NCBI GenBank assembly: GCA_041583135.1
Contig: JBFHGJ010000012.1
Span: 15,295-79,294, forward strand
Origin: JABSOG01 sp041583135
GTDB lineage: Bacteria; Pseudomonadota; Gammaproteobacteria; Enterobacterales; Alteromonadaceae
Length of the DNA: 64,000 nucleotides
Direction of reading: 5' to 3'
The notes beneath the pieces are model-generated. The model saw nothing but the letters and a program-made list of their open reading frames with translations, did not search any database and was not told the origin of the DNA. Shown here in pieces: positions 36,160 to 44,997 of this stretch. Position 1 is the first letter of the stretch, and the number at the start of each line of letters is the position of its first letter. The position numbers and the translations under genes are program-made.

Positions 36160-36951
36160 TTATGCCGGGTGGCGATAGATACGTTCCAAAGACTCGTCAG
36201 AGCGTAACGTTAGCACTTCAACACCGTCTTCAAGCACCAACAAGGTGTGCTCCCATTGTGACGATAAGCTGCGGTCTTTGGTTACGACTGTCCAATCGTC
36301 TTTTAACAGTTTCGAGTGGCGCTTACCGGCATTGACCATCGGCTCTATGGTAAAGCACATACCCGGAACCAAGGCTTCACCTGTGTTTGGGCGGCCATAA
36401 TGGAGCACTTGCGGATCTTCGTGAAAACCGGCGCCGATACCGTGGCCACAGTATTCGCGAACGATGGAATAATTGTGACCTTCGGCGTGTTTTTGAATGG
36501 CAGCGCCAATGGTGCCTAACCGTACACCCGGCTTAACCATTTGAATGGCTTGATAAAGACACTCTTGTGACACTCGCACCAAACGCTCCGCCATAATGCT
36601 GGGTTTGCCGATAAAGAACATTTTGCTGGTATCGCCATGATAGCCGTCTTTGATCACGGTGATGTCGATGTTGACAATATCGCCGTCTTTGAGCTTTTTA
36701 TCAGACGGAATACCGTGACAGATCACGTGATTGACTGAGGTGCAGATAGACTTGGGAAAGCCGTGATAATCCAGCGGGGCCGGGATCACTTTTTGCTCGT
36801 TGACCATATAATCATGGCAAATGGTGTTGAGTTCATCTGTGGTTACCCCGGCTTTTACATAAGGCTCAATCATTTCAAGCACCTCTGCCGCCAGGCGTCC
36901 AGCGACGCGCATTTTTTCCATTTCTTCTGCCGTTTTGATCTTAATGGTCAT
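36160..36951 (-). CDS. map: Type I methionine aminopeptidase Map
   Basis: Removes N-terminal methionine from nascent proteins. The 263 aa are typical. Seen: VNHVICHGIPSD, the metal ligands in DGDIVNIDITVIKDGYHGDTSKMF, CGHGIGAGFHEDPQV and TIEPMVNAG, and the C-terminal SLSSQWEHTLLV. It is divergent from rpsB, separated by the rpsB promoter and leader, and leads the map-glnD-dapD group. Confidence 0.97.
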   Translation of the reverse strand: MTIKIKTAEEMEKMRVAGRLAAEVLEMIEPYVKAGVTTDELNTICHDYMVNEQKVIPAPLDYHGFPKSICTSVNHVICHGIPSDKKLKDGDIVNIDITVIKDGYHGDTSKMFFIGKPSIMAERLVRVSQECLYQAIQMVKPGVRLGTIGAAIQKHAEGHNYSIVREYCGHGIGAGFHEDPQVLHYGRPNTGEALVPGMCFTIEPMVNAGKRHSKLLKDDWTVVTKDRSLSSQWEHTLLVLEDGVEVLTLRSDESLERIYRHPA

Positions 36952-37104
36952 TCATATTCCTATCTGTTGGTTGGTGCCCTTCAGTGATGGTTCGCTTGGC
37001 GAAATCAAATTAAGTCGGCGTCTGAGCGCCTTGGTTCACTGCTTTGGATGTCTATCGGGCGTAAATTTAACTCGCCTTTTATTGTAGCGGTCTAAAACTA
37101 AATA

Positions 37105-37133
37105 TTGAACCCCTAGGGCGTTTATGGTATAAA
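37105..37133 (+). promoter_or_regulatory. Strong sigma-70 promoter of rpsB-tsf
   Basis: TTGAAC (37105-37110), 17-base spacer, extended -10 TGGTATAAA (TATAAA at 37128-37133), followed by the GC-rich discriminator GCACGCCG. This is the form expected for a growth-rate and ppGpp-controlled ribosomal promoter. Confidence 0.82.
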
Positions 37134-37139
37134 GCACGC

Positions 37140-37303
37140 CGAAATTCTACGGCAGCTATTGTCCAGCTTTTCCGAGGATTTTAAAACACTTTTTTAATTA
37201 ATTACACACATACATCGACACGTACGCCGGGGTGCCGTTTGAGAAAACGGTCGGTTGTATGGGATGTATGGACGCCTAACCCCAATATTGAGGAATCTAT
37301 ATA
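37140..37303 (+). promoter_or_regulatory. Long rpsB 5' leader, possible S2 autoregulatory RNA
   Basis: About 160 bases of leader precede rpsB. It holds a hairpin CCGTTT-GAGA-AAACGG and, near the start codon, TATTGAGGA as ribosome binding site. In gammaproteobacteria the rpsB leader folds into a conserved structure bound by S2 to repress rpsB-tsf. The position and length fit, but the exact fold was not verified. Confidence 0.5.
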
Positions 37304-38032
37304 ATGGCAAACGTATCTATGCGTGACCTGCTTCAAGCAGGCGTACACTTCGGTCACCAAACTCGCTACTGGAACCCTAAAATGAAACCTTTCATTTTTG
37401 GTTCACGCAACAAAGTTCACATCATCAACTTAGAGCACACTGTGCCTATGATCAACGATGCCTTGGGCTTTTTGCAAAATGTTGCGTCTAAAAAAGGCAA
37501 AATTTTGTTCGTTGGTACCAAGCGCGCTGCTTCTGAGGCCATCAAGGATGCCGCTATCCGTTGTGACCAGTTCTACGTAAACCACCGCTGGTTGGGTGGT
37601 ATGTTGACTAACTGGAAAACCGTTCGTCAATCGATCAAACGCTTGAAAGATTATGAAACTCAAGCTACCGACGGCACCTTTGAAAAATTGACCAAGAAAG
37701 AGGCGTTGATGCGCACTCGTGACATGGAAAAATTGGAAAAGAGCCTAGGTGGTATCAAAAACATGGCTGGTTTGCCTGATGCGATTTTCATCATCGGTGC
37801 TGACCACGAGCATATCGCTATCGCTGAAGCCAACAACCTTGGTATTCCAGTAGTTTGTGTTGTTGATACCAACTCTAGCCCGGATAACATCGATTATGTT
37901 ATTCCAGGTAATGACGACGCGGTACGTGCGATTCAATTGTACACCGGTGCTGTTGCCGACGCGGTTATTGCCGGTCGTGACAATACCATCGAAGTACAAG
38001 CAGAAGAAGGTAGCTTTGTCGAAGCCGAATAA
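37304..38032 (+). CDS. rpsB: 30S ribosomal protein S2
   Basis: Small-subunit protein of 242 aa. Seen: VSMRDLLQAGVHFGHQTRYWNPKM, FIFGSRNKVHIINLE, NHRWLGGMLTNWKTVRQSI and VCVVDTNSSPDNIDYVIPGNDDA. Codon use is strongly biased (GGT, CGT, AAC) as in highly expressed genes. First gene of the rpsB-tsf operon. Confidence 0.99.
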   Translation: MANVSMRDLLQAGVHFGHQTRYWNPKMKPFIFGSRNKVHIINLEHTVPMINDALGFLQNVASKKGKILFVGTKRAASEAIKDAAIRCDQFYVNHRWLGGMLTNWKTVRQSIKRLKDYETQATDGTFEKLTKKEALMRTRDMEKLEKSLGGIKNMAGLPDAIFIIGADHEHIAIAEANNLGIPVVCVVDTNSSPDNIDYVIPGNDDAVRAIQLYTGAVADAVIAGRDNTIEVQAEEGSFVEAE

Positions 38033-38074
38033 GCTCAGACAGCCTTTTTTGACAAACTGAATATGCGCAATGGG

Positions 38075-38093
38075 TGCCCCGACTAACGGGGCA
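38075..38093 (+). other. Hairpin in the rpsB-tsf spacer
   Basis: TGCCCCG (38075-38081) pairs with CGGGGCA (38087-38093), loop ACTAA. It lacks a U-tract and may be a processing or attenuation site that sets the rpsB:tsf ratio. Confidence 0.5.
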
Positions 38094-38130
38094 TCGTTGC
38101 AACAGACGACAAATTTTGAGGAAAAATACA

Positions 38131-39000
38131 ATGGCTATTACAGCAGCCCAGGTAAAAGAACTCCGCGAACGCACTGGCGTTGGCATGATGGACTGTAAAA
38201 AAGCATTGGTTGAAACCGATGGCGATATGGAAGCTGCAATCGAGCTTATGCGCAAAAAAGGCCAAGCCAAAGCCGCTAAAAAAGCTGGTCGTATTGCCGC
38301 TGAAGGTACCATCATCATCAAGTCTAGCGGCTCTTTGGCTGCCATGCTTGAAGTTAACTGTGAAACTGACTTCGTTGCTCGTGACGCGAGCTTCTTGGCA
38401 TTTGCCGGTGACGTTGCACAGTTGGCTTTGGACAACAAAATCGCTGACGTTGAAGCGTTGAAAGCCGCTCAGTTGGGTGATTCTACTGTTGAAGAAACTC
38501 GCTTGGCTTTGGTTCAAAAAATCGGTGAGAACATGACTGTACGTCGTGTTGCTTTGGTTGAAGGCGAAAACTTGGGTCAATACATCCACGGCGGTCGTAT
38601 TGGTGTTGTTGCTGTGCTTAAAGGCGGCAGCGAAGATGTGGCTAAAGACGTTGCAATGCACGTTGCAGCCAACAACCCTGAGTACGTTACTCCTGCTGAC
38701 GTACCAGCTGAGGTTGTTGAGAAAGAAAAAGGCATTCAGGTGGACATCGCTGTTCAATCTGGCAAGCCTGCCGACATCGCTGAGAAAATGGTTACCGGCC
38801 GTATGAAGAAATTCACTCACGAAGTGAGCTTGACCGGTCAGCAGTTCGTTAAAGACCCATCAATCAGTGTTGCCGATCACCTTAAAGCCAACGGCGCCGA
38901 AGTGGTTAACTTCGTTCGTTTGGAAGTGGGTGAAGGTATCGAGAAGAAAGAAGAAGACTTCGCAGCTGAGGTTGCCGCTACTTTGGCAGCGACCAAGTAA
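38131..39000 (+). CDS. tsf: Elongation factor Ts
   Basis: Guanine-nucleotide exchange factor for EF-Tu. The ATG at 38131 (MAITAAQVKEL) is preceded by GAGG; the longer upstream reading frame is rejected because it covers the intergenic hairpin. The 289 aa show RTGVGMMDCKKALVE, KAAKKAGRIAAEG, the CETDFVARD core and two dimer-like core subdomains. High-expression codon use matches rpsB. It ends with a clear terminator. Confidence 0.98.
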   Translation: MAITAAQVKELRERTGVGMMDCKKALVETDGDMEAAIELMRKKGQAKAAKKAGRIAAEGTIIIKSSGSLAAMLEVNCETDFVARDASFLAFAGDVAQLALDNKIADVEALKAAQLGDSTVEETRLALVQKIGENMTVRRVALVEGENLGQYIHGGRIGVVAVLKGGSEDVAKDVAMHVAANNPEYVTPADVPAEVVEKEKGIQVDIAVQSGKPADIAEKMVTGRMKKFTHEVSLTGQQFVKDPSISVADHLKANGAEVVNFVRLEVGEGIEKKEEDFAAEVAATLAATK

Positions 39001-39059
39001 TAGGTCTTTTTACGGGAAAGTTTATGGTTCTTTTTGCTAAGGTGAATAAACTCTCCTAA

Positions 39060-39088
39060 AATAAGCGCGGCTATGAGCCGCGCTTATT
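39060..39088 (+). terminator. Terminator after tsf
   Basis: A 13-bp perfect stem (AATAAGCGCGGCT at 39060-39072 with 39076-39088) and a 3-base loop, then GTATG. The stem's own A/T ends supply the weak U-tract. Confidence 0.75.
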
Positions 39089-39167
39089 GTATGTGCAGCG
39101 TGCAAGCGCACATCAAACAATGTATTTGTTAGTCGTCGTTGTCGTAATTCCTGTTGTGGAGATTAAA

Positions 39168-39899
39168 ATGAGTGTAAGCCCCAAACCCGTTTACCGTCGC
39201 ATTCTGTTAAAACTCAGTGGTGAAGCCTTGATGGGCGACGAGGGGTTCGGTATCGACCCGAAAGTGCTCGACCGCATGGCACATGAAATCAAAGAAATTG
39301 TCGAGATGGGTGTACAGGTCGGCCTAGTGATTGGCGGCGGCAACATCTTCCGTGGTGAAGGTTTGGCTAAAGCAGGCATGAACCGCGTGGTAGGCGATCA
39401 CATGGGCATGTTGGCCACTGTCATGAATGGTTTGGCCATGCGTGACTCACTGCATCGTGCCTTTGTCAACGCCCGTCTAATGTCCGCTATTCCTCTCAAT
39501 GGTATTTGTGATTCCTACACTTGGGCTGAGGCCATCAGCTTCTTAAAGTCTGGCCGCGTGGTGATTTTCTCAGCCGGCACCGGTAATCCATTTTTTACTA
39601 CAGATTCAGCCGCTTGCTTGCGTGGTATTGAAATTGAAGCGGATGTTGTGTTAAAAGCTACCAGAGTTGACGGCGTATATAGTGAGGATCCGGAAAAGAA
39701 TCCGGCGGCTGAACTGTACAGCCACCTAAATTACGAAGACGTTTTGTCGAAAGAATTGAAAGTGATGGACTTGGCGGCCTTTACTTTGGCCCGAGACCAT
39801 AACATGCCGCTTCGTGTGTTCAACATGAATAAGCCCGGCGCATTGCTACAGGTCATTTTAGGTGCCGAAGAAGGCACTTTGATTGATGGTGGTCAGTAA
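39168..39899 (+). CDS. pyrH: UMP kinase PyrH
   Basis: Phosphorylates UMP to UDP in pyrimidine synthesis; hexameric and regulated by GTP/UTP. The ATG at 39168 (MSVSPKPVYRR) has GGAG seven bases upstream and gives 243 aa; upstream in-frame starts lie in the leader. Seen: RILLKLSGEALMG, VIGGGNIFRGE, NRVVGDHMGMLATVMNGLA, SAGTGNPFFTTDSAACLRG and KATRVDGVYSEDP. It begins the pyrH-frr pair after the tsf terminator. Confidence 0.97.
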   Translation: MSVSPKPVYRRILLKLSGEALMGDEGFGIDPKVLDRMAHEIKEIVEMGVQVGLVIGGGNIFRGEGLAKAGMNRVVGDHMGMLATVMNGLAMRDSLHRAFVNARLMSAIPLNGICDSYTWAEAISFLKSGRVVIFSAGTGNPFFTTDSAACLRGIEIEADVVLKATRVDGVYSEDPEKNPAAELYSHLNYEDVLSKELKVMDLAAFTLARDHNMPLRVFNMNKPGALLQVILGAEEGTLIDGGQ

Positions 39900-39950
39900 T
39901 ACAGGCCCGAATGTGGCTGATTACAAAACAAAAGAACAGGAAATGAAACA

Positions 39951-40508
39951 GTGATTGATGAAATTATCGAAGACGCCAAACAACGGATGCAAAAAAGTGT
40001 CGAAGCTTTGGAAGTACAGCTAGCCAAAATTCGTACAGGCCGCGCCCATCCCAGCCTGCTCGATGGTCTCAAAGTGTCTTACTATGGCGCAGATACGCCG
40101 CTCAATCAGGTGGCTAATGTCAATGTACTCGATGCCCGTACCTTGGGTGTCACAGTGTTTGACAAGTCTTTGGTTCAAGCGGTAGAAAAAGCCATCATGT
40201 CGTCTGACTTGGGCTTAAACCCGAATACGGCCGGTACTATGATGCGCATTCCTTTGCCACCGTTGACCGAAGAACGTCGTAAAGACTTCGTTAAAGTGGT
40301 CCGTGGCGAGACTGAAAACGGCCGTGTTGCGGTGCGTAACATTCGTCGTGATGCCAACTCTGATTTCAAATCTTTGCTCAAAGACAAAGAGATCACCGAA
40401 GATGAAGCCCGTGGTGCCGAGGCTGAGATCCAAAAGCTCACCGATGACGCCATCAAAGCCATGGACAAGCAGCTTGAAGTGAAAGAAAAAGAGCTGATGA
40501 CGGTCTAG
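39951..40508 (+). CDS. frr: Ribosome recycling factor Frr
   Basis: With EF-G splits the post-termination ribosome. The 185 aa are exactly family size. Seen: IRTGRAHPSLLDGLKVSYYG, LTEERRKDFVKVVRGE, VRNIRRDAN and the coiled-coil C-terminus. The start is GTG (MIDEIIEDAKQ) with AGGA about ten bases upstream. A strong terminator follows. Confidence 0.98.
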   Translation: MIDEIIEDAKQRMQKSVEALEVQLAKIRTGRAHPSLLDGLKVSYYGADTPLNQVANVNVLDARTLGVTVFDKSLVQAVEKAIMSSDLGLNPNTAGTMMRIPLPPLTEERRKDFVKVVRGETENGRVAVRNIRRDANSDFKSLLKDKEITEDEARGAEAEIQKLTDDAIKAMDKQLEVKEKELMTV

Positions 40509-40527
40509 TCAACGCTAGATTTTTATT

Positions 40528-40553
40528 AAAAACGCCGCTTTTGCGGCGTTTTT
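40528..40553 (+). terminator. Terminator after frr
   Basis: AAAAACGCCGC (40528-40538) pairs perfectly with GCGGCGTTTTT (40543-40553), loop TTTT. A textbook intrinsic terminator. Confidence 0.93.
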
Positions 40554-40722
40554 GCGTTAAAGGCCCACTATTATCGCTAATTAAGCACGCAAGGGTGGCC
40601 AAAATGGGCGCTCGCTGCACACTAAAAGTACAATCGGACAAAAAAAATAGAGTAAACCCGGAGGCTGGGGTATACTAGCGACCGATTTTTTACTTTGAAC
40701 ACGGGTACTCCTCAGGCTACGA

Positions 40723-41499
40723 ATGACTCTCGAGCAAGCGCCACCGATTCAACGCCACATGCCCAGGCATGTGGGCATTATTATGGACGGCAACGGCCGT
40801 TGGGCGCAGTTGCGCAAAAAACCTAGAGTCTTTGGTCACAAAAATGGGGTAGAGGCGGTCCGTCAGGCCGTGTCTTTTTGTCGTAAGAACGGCATTGCCT
40901 CTTTGACTTTGTTTGCCTTTAGTTCTGAGAACTGGCAACGCCCCGAGCAGGAAGTCTCCACCTTGATGGAGCTTTTTATGCTGGTGTTGGCGCAGGAAGT
41001 AAAGAAGTTACATTTAAATGATGTGTGTTTGAAAATCGTCGGTGACGTATCGCGTTTTTCCGACAAGTTGCAAGAAAAGATCCGCCAAGCGCAATTGAAA
41101 ACGGCTCAAAACCGAGCGTTGACACTCAATATTTGCGCCAATTATGGCGGTCGCTGGGATATCGCACAGGCGGCCAAAAAGCTTGCCGTTGCCTATCAGC
41201 AAGGTGAAATGCCCCTTGAGGATATCAACGAGTGGAGTTTAGACAAGCAGATGAGCTTGAGCGAACAACCACCGTTGGATCTGCTTATTCGCACCGGTGG
41301 TGATTATCGCATCAGCAACTTTTTGATTTGGCAAGCCGCCTACGCTGAGCTGTATTTTACTCAGACTTTGTGGCCGGATTTCAATGAAGCAGAATTTCAA
41401 AAGGCCGTCAGCACCTTTGCCGAGCGAGAAAGACGATTCGGTTTAACATCAGAGCAGGTAACACAGCATCAATGCTCTAAAACCGTCAAGCAAGACTAG
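40723..41499 (+). CDS. uppS: Undecaprenyl diphosphate synthase UppS (IspU)
   Basis: Cis-prenyltransferase that makes the C55 lipid carrier for peptidoglycan and O-antigen. The 258 aa show PRHVGIIMDGNGRWA with the catalytic Asp, FGHKNGVEAVR, LFAFSSENWQRP, LTLNICANYGGRWDI and LLIRTGGDYRISNFL. The C-terminal tail after RFGLTSEQ is divergent. It starts the uppS-cdsA-dxr-rseP-bamA run; the 214-base gap upstream holds the frr terminator and a TATACT hexamer (40671) without a clear -35. Confidence 0.97.
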   Translation: MTLEQAPPIQRHMPRHVGIIMDGNGRWAQLRKKPRVFGHKNGVEAVRQAVSFCRKNGIASLTLFAFSSENWQRPEQEVSTLMELFMLVLAQEVKKLHLNDVCLKIVGDVSRFSDKLQEKIRQAQLKTAQNRALTLNICANYGGRWDIAQAAKKLAVAYQQGEMPLEDINEWSLDKQMSLSEQPPLDLLIRTGGDYRISNFLIWQAAYAELYFTQTLWPDFNEAEFQKAVSTFAERERRFGLTSEQVTQHQCSKTVKQD

Positions 41500-41528
41500 C
41501 ACGGCGAGTGTTTTAAGGATTTCGAGAT

Positions 41529-42395
41529 TTGTTAAAACAACGTATTATTACGGCACTACTTCTGGCCCCTTTGACCTTAGGTTGTGTCTTTTTTCTAGCT
41601 GCCGAACAGTTTGTCCTGTTCTGCGCGGTGATCATTTTGATCGGCGCGTGGGAGTGGGGACCTTTGATGGGCCTGAACAAAAGTACCCAGCGCATCGGGT
41701 TTGTTGCGCTCAACGCCGTCTGTATGGCAGTGCTGCATTACCTGCAAGCGGCCGATACCATGTGGCAAGGAGCGCAGCTGTCGCCTTTATATCTCAATAT
41801 TTTATTTGCAGCCTCTTTGTGGTGGCTGATCTCTATCGGTCTAGTATTTACTTATCCAAACAGTGCCAGAACATGGCAAAGCAGCATGATGGTCAAAGGT
41901 ATCATTGGCTTGCTGACCTTAATTCCTGCTTGGGTCGCCTTTATTGCGATCCGCACCCTCTACATTGACGATGACGGCAAATTCTACTTTGGCGCCAGCT
42001 TGTTGTTCGGCCTGTTGGCCATCGTATGGGCAGCCGATATCGGCGCTTATTTTGCTGGAAAGAAGCTCGGCAAGGCCAAGTTGATGCCCAAAGTCAGCCC
42101 CAATAAAACCATTGAAGGCTTTGTCGGCGGGCTGGTGAGTGTTGCGGTGTTGGTGTTGCTTCTTAATTGGAGCTTTTCTATCGATGCCTCTGCCTATCCT
42201 GTGTATCTAATGATAGCCATCGTCACGGCGGTTATCTCAGCTGTTGGGGATTTGAGCGAAAGTATGCTTAAGCGTTCAGCGGGCATTAAAGATAGTGGGT
42301 CGATACTGCCCGGACATGGGGGCTTGCTCGATCGCATCGATTCTTTGGTGGCAGCGGGGCCGGTGTTTATTCTGCTCTATAGCCAGTTTGCCTGA
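41529..42395 (+). CDS. cdsA: Phosphatidate cytidylyltransferase CdsA
   Basis: Converts phosphatidic acid and CTP to CDP-diacylglycerol, the precursor of all phospholipids. Polytopic, 288 aa, about eight helices, with the signature MLKRSAGIKDSGSILPGHGG and LLDRIDSL at the C-terminus and ADIGAYFAGKKLGKAKLMP earlier. The start is TTG (MLKQRIITALLLAP) with AAGGA ten bases upstream; no ATG fits. Confidence 0.95.
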   Translation: MLKQRIITALLLAPLTLGCVFFLAAEQFVLFCAVIILIGAWEWGPLMGLNKSTQRIGFVALNAVCMAVLHYLQAADTMWQGAQLSPLYLNILFAASLWWLISIGLVFTYPNSARTWQSSMMVKGIIGLLTLIPAWVAFIAIRTLYIDDDGKFYFGASLLFGLLAIVWAADIGAYFAGKKLGKAKLMPKVSPNKTIEGFVGGLVSVAVLVLLLNWSFSIDASAYPVYLMIAIVTAVISAVGDLSESMLKRSAGIKDSGSILPGHGGLLDRIDSLVAAGPVFILLYSQFA

Positions 42396-42420
42396 GGTGG
42401 CCTAAGGTGAGGATTTGATA

Positions 42421-43626
42421 ATGCAATCGGTCTGTATTCTCGGCTCTACCGGGTCAATCGGTAAAAGCACGCTCGATGTGGTTGGACGCCATCAGGCGCT
42501 CTATCGCGTTTATGCCCTAAGTGCTTTTAGCAACGTCGAAGTGATGGCCCAGCAGTGCGTGAAATATCAACCGGCTGTTGCTGTCATGGTTGACAGTGAA
42601 GCGGCAAAACAGCTTGCTGAGCAACTTAAGGCGGCCCAATGTCAGACCGAAGTGCTCAGCGGCGTAGAGGCCCTTTGTGACATCGCTAAAGACGCCGCCG
42701 TTGATACCGTCATGGCTGCCATTGTCGGCGCCGCTGGCTTATTGCCGACTTTGGCGGCAGTGGAATCCGGTAAAAAAGTGTTACTCGCCAACAAAGAAGC
42801 ATTGGTGATGACTGGCCAATTGTTTATCGATAAGGTTAAGCGCTTTGGGGCGACCTTATTGCCAATCGACTCCGAACACAACGCCATCTTCCAATGCCTG
42901 CCAATGCCGATGCAACAAAACATGGTCAACGCCAAATTGGCTGATAACGGTATCAGTAAAATTTTATTGACCGGCTCCGGCGGCCCATTTTTAACAAAGC
43001 CGCTTGAGCAGTTTGATGCCATTACACCGGCCCAGGCTGTGGCCCATCCCAATTGGTCGATGGGGCAGAAGATCTCGGTAGATTCGGCCACCATGATGAA
43101 CAAGGGCCTTGAATTTATCGAAGCCTGCGTGATGTTTAACTGTGCGCCCAAAGACATTGAGGTGGTGATCCACCCGCAATCGGTGATCCACTCTATGGTG
43201 CAATATGTCGATGGCTCGGTGTTGGCGCAAATGGGCAACCCGGATATGCGCACGCCGATTGCTCATGCCTTGGCCTACCCTGAGCGTATCGATGCCGGTG
43301 TTGAGCCGTTGGATTTCTTTAAGGTCAGAGACTTTACCTTTACCCAACCCGATTTTGCCCGTTATCCAAACTTGAAGTTGGCGATGGACGCTTGTGCCAG
43401 TGGCCAAGGGGCGACAACCGTGTTAAACGCCGCCAACGAAATTGCCGTGGCCGCATTTTTAGCCGGTAAAATTCGTTTTACCGCCATTGCCAAGGTTGTC
43501 GAGGCGTGTTTATCCCGCGACTATGCCATTGCGGCCGACAGTCTTGAGGCTATTTTGGCGATTGACCGACAGGCCCGTGCGGTGGCGGATGAGCAAGTGA
43601 TTCGACAAGGAGAACGCGGATGCTAG
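42421..43626 (+). CDS. dxr: 1-deoxy-D-xylulose 5-phosphate reductoisomerase Dxr (IspC)
   Basis: Second step of the MEP isoprenoid pathway, feeding UppS nearby. The ATG at 42421 has GAGGA eight bases upstream; a TTG two codons earlier is in frame. The 401 aa show the NADPH site CILGSTGSIGKSTLDV, the metal site LPIDSEHNAIFQ, LTGSGGPF, VAHPNWSMGQKISVDSATMMNKGLE and a C-terminal helical domain. Its end overlaps the rseP start (GGATGCTAG). Confidence 0.97.
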   Translation: MQSVCILGSTGSIGKSTLDVVGRHQALYRVYALSAFSNVEVMAQQCVKYQPAVAVMVDSEAAKQLAEQLKAAQCQTEVLSGVEALCDIAKDAAVDTVMAAIVGAAGLLPTLAAVESGKKVLLANKEALVMTGQLFIDKVKRFGATLLPIDSEHNAIFQCLPMPMQQNMVNAKLADNGISKILLTGSGGPFLTKPLEQFDAITPAQAVAHPNWSMGQKISVDSATMMNKGLEFIEACVMFNCAPKDIEVVIHPQSVIHSMVQYVDGSVLAQMGNPDMRTPIAHALAYPERIDAGVEPLDFFKVRDFTFTQPDFARYPNLKLAMDACASGQGATTVLNAANEIAVAAFLAGKIRFTAIAKVVEACLSRDYAIAADSLEAILAIDRQARAVADEQVIRQGERGC

Positions 43627-44975
43627 ATACGCTTTGGAATATCGGCTCATTTATTATTGCCCTAGGGTTGCTGGTTACTGTGCATGAGTATGGCCACTTT
43701 TGGGTTGCTCGTCGTAATGGCGTATCGGTTAAGCGTTTTTGTATCGGTTTCGGTAAGGTCATTTACAGCCGTTTTGACAAGCATGGCACCGAGTTTGCCG
43801 TTGCCGCCATTCCCCTTGGTGGTTACGTCAGTATGCTCGATGAACGCATAGCGGAAGTGCCTGAGGCACTTAAGTCCCACGCTTTTAACAACAAAAGTGT
43901 GTTGCAGCGTATGGCCATCACTTTTGCCGGTCCTGCGGCCAACTTTATTTTCGCTATCGTGGCGCTGTGGTTGATGTATATGCTCGGTCAAATGCAGCCC
44001 AAGCCCATTGTAGGTTCAGTGGACAGAGGGTCTTTATTCGAGCAGGCGGGCATTGCCGCAGGTGATGAGATTGTCGAGGTCAATGGCCAGCCGACGCCGG
44101 ATTGGAATAGTGTCAACTTGGCGATGGCGCCGAGTATCGGTGATGAAACCATGAGCGTTGAAACCGTTAACCGCGACACTAAGCGCCGTACCTCTCATAT
44201 TATCGATATCAAAGCCCATGATTTAGACCAACATGATCAGCACCTGTTTAAGACTTTGGGGCTAAGGCCTTTCCATCCACAAATGACCGTGACTGTCGCT
44301 GATGTGACCTCTGGTTCGGCTGCGCAGAGCGCAGGTTTGCAAGCCGGTGATGTGATTGTAAAGCTTAACGACACGCAAAAGCCGAGCTGGCGTGAATTTG
44401 TCAGCGTTGTTGAACAAAGTCCAAATATGCCTGTCTTACTTGAGGTTGAGCGCGCCGGTACGCGTCAAAGCCTTGAACTTATCCCGCAAGCCACAGAGCG
44501 TGAAGGCAAAAGAGTCGGCTTTGCTGGCGTTGCACCGGTTGTGGCAAAGTGGCGCCAAGAAGATCTGGTCAACATTCAATACGGTCCTGTTGAAGCGATT
44601 GGCAAAGGGGTCGAAAAGACTTATGAACTGGTTAAACTCAGTTTTGTTATGTTGGGTAAATTAATCACCGCAGAGGTGTCGGTTCGCAACTTGAGCGGGC
44701 CGATTTCCATTGCCCAAGGGGCCGGTCAAAGTGCCGACTTGGGCTTTGTCGAGTTTTTATGGTTTTTGGCACTGATCAGTGTCAACCTCGGGGTAATCAA
44801 TCTATTACCCCTGCCAATTTTGGATGGCGGGCATTTATTTTACTATACGATTGAACTTATTCGTGGCAAATCGGTCTCTGAAAGAGTCCAGCAGATAGGT
44901 TTTTTCTTCGGGGCAGTAGTGCTGCTTATGCTCATGAGTATTGCACTTATCAATGATATCACTCGTTTGTCGTAG
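43620..44975 (+). CDS. rseP: Site-2 regulated intramembrane protease RseP
   Basis: Inner-membrane zinc protease that cleaves RseA after DegS to release sigma-E in envelope stress, and removes leftover signal peptides. The 451 aa show the active site HEYGH (His22, Glu23, His26) in the first helix, two tandem PDZ domains (IVGSVDRGSLFEQAGIAAGDEI and TVADVTSGSAAQSAGLQAGDVI) and the third metal ligand in LLPLPILDGGHLF. It overlaps dxr and directly precedes bamA, the conserved order. Confidence 0.97.
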   Translation: MLDTLWNIGSFIIALGLLVTVHEYGHFWVARRNGVSVKRFCIGFGKVIYSRFDKHGTEFAVAAIPLGGYVSMLDERIAEVPEALKSHAFNNKSVLQRMAITFAGPAANFIFAIVALWLMYMLGQMQPKPIVGSVDRGSLFEQAGIAAGDEIVEVNGQPTPDWNSVNLAMAPSIGDETMSVETVNRDTKRRTSHIIDIKAHDLDQHDQHLFKTLGLRPFHPQMTVTVADVTSGSAAQSAGLQAGDVIVKLNDTQKPSWREFVSVVEQSPNMPVLLEVERAGTRQSLELIPQATEREGKRVGFAGVAPVVAKWRQEDLVNIQYGPVEAIGKGVEKTYELVKLSFVMLGKLITAEVSVRNLSGPISIAQGAGQSADLGFVEFLWFLALISVNLGVINLLPLPILDGGHLFYYTIELIRGKSVSERVQQIGFFFGAVVLLMLMSIALINDITRLS

Positions 44976-44997
44976 ATTTAGGAATATTTTATAAATA

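Noticed and set aside
38074..38130. N-terminal extension of EF-Ts starting at 38074
   Set aside because: The extension covers an intergenic hairpin, is not in the family, and the ATG at 38131 has a good ribosome site.
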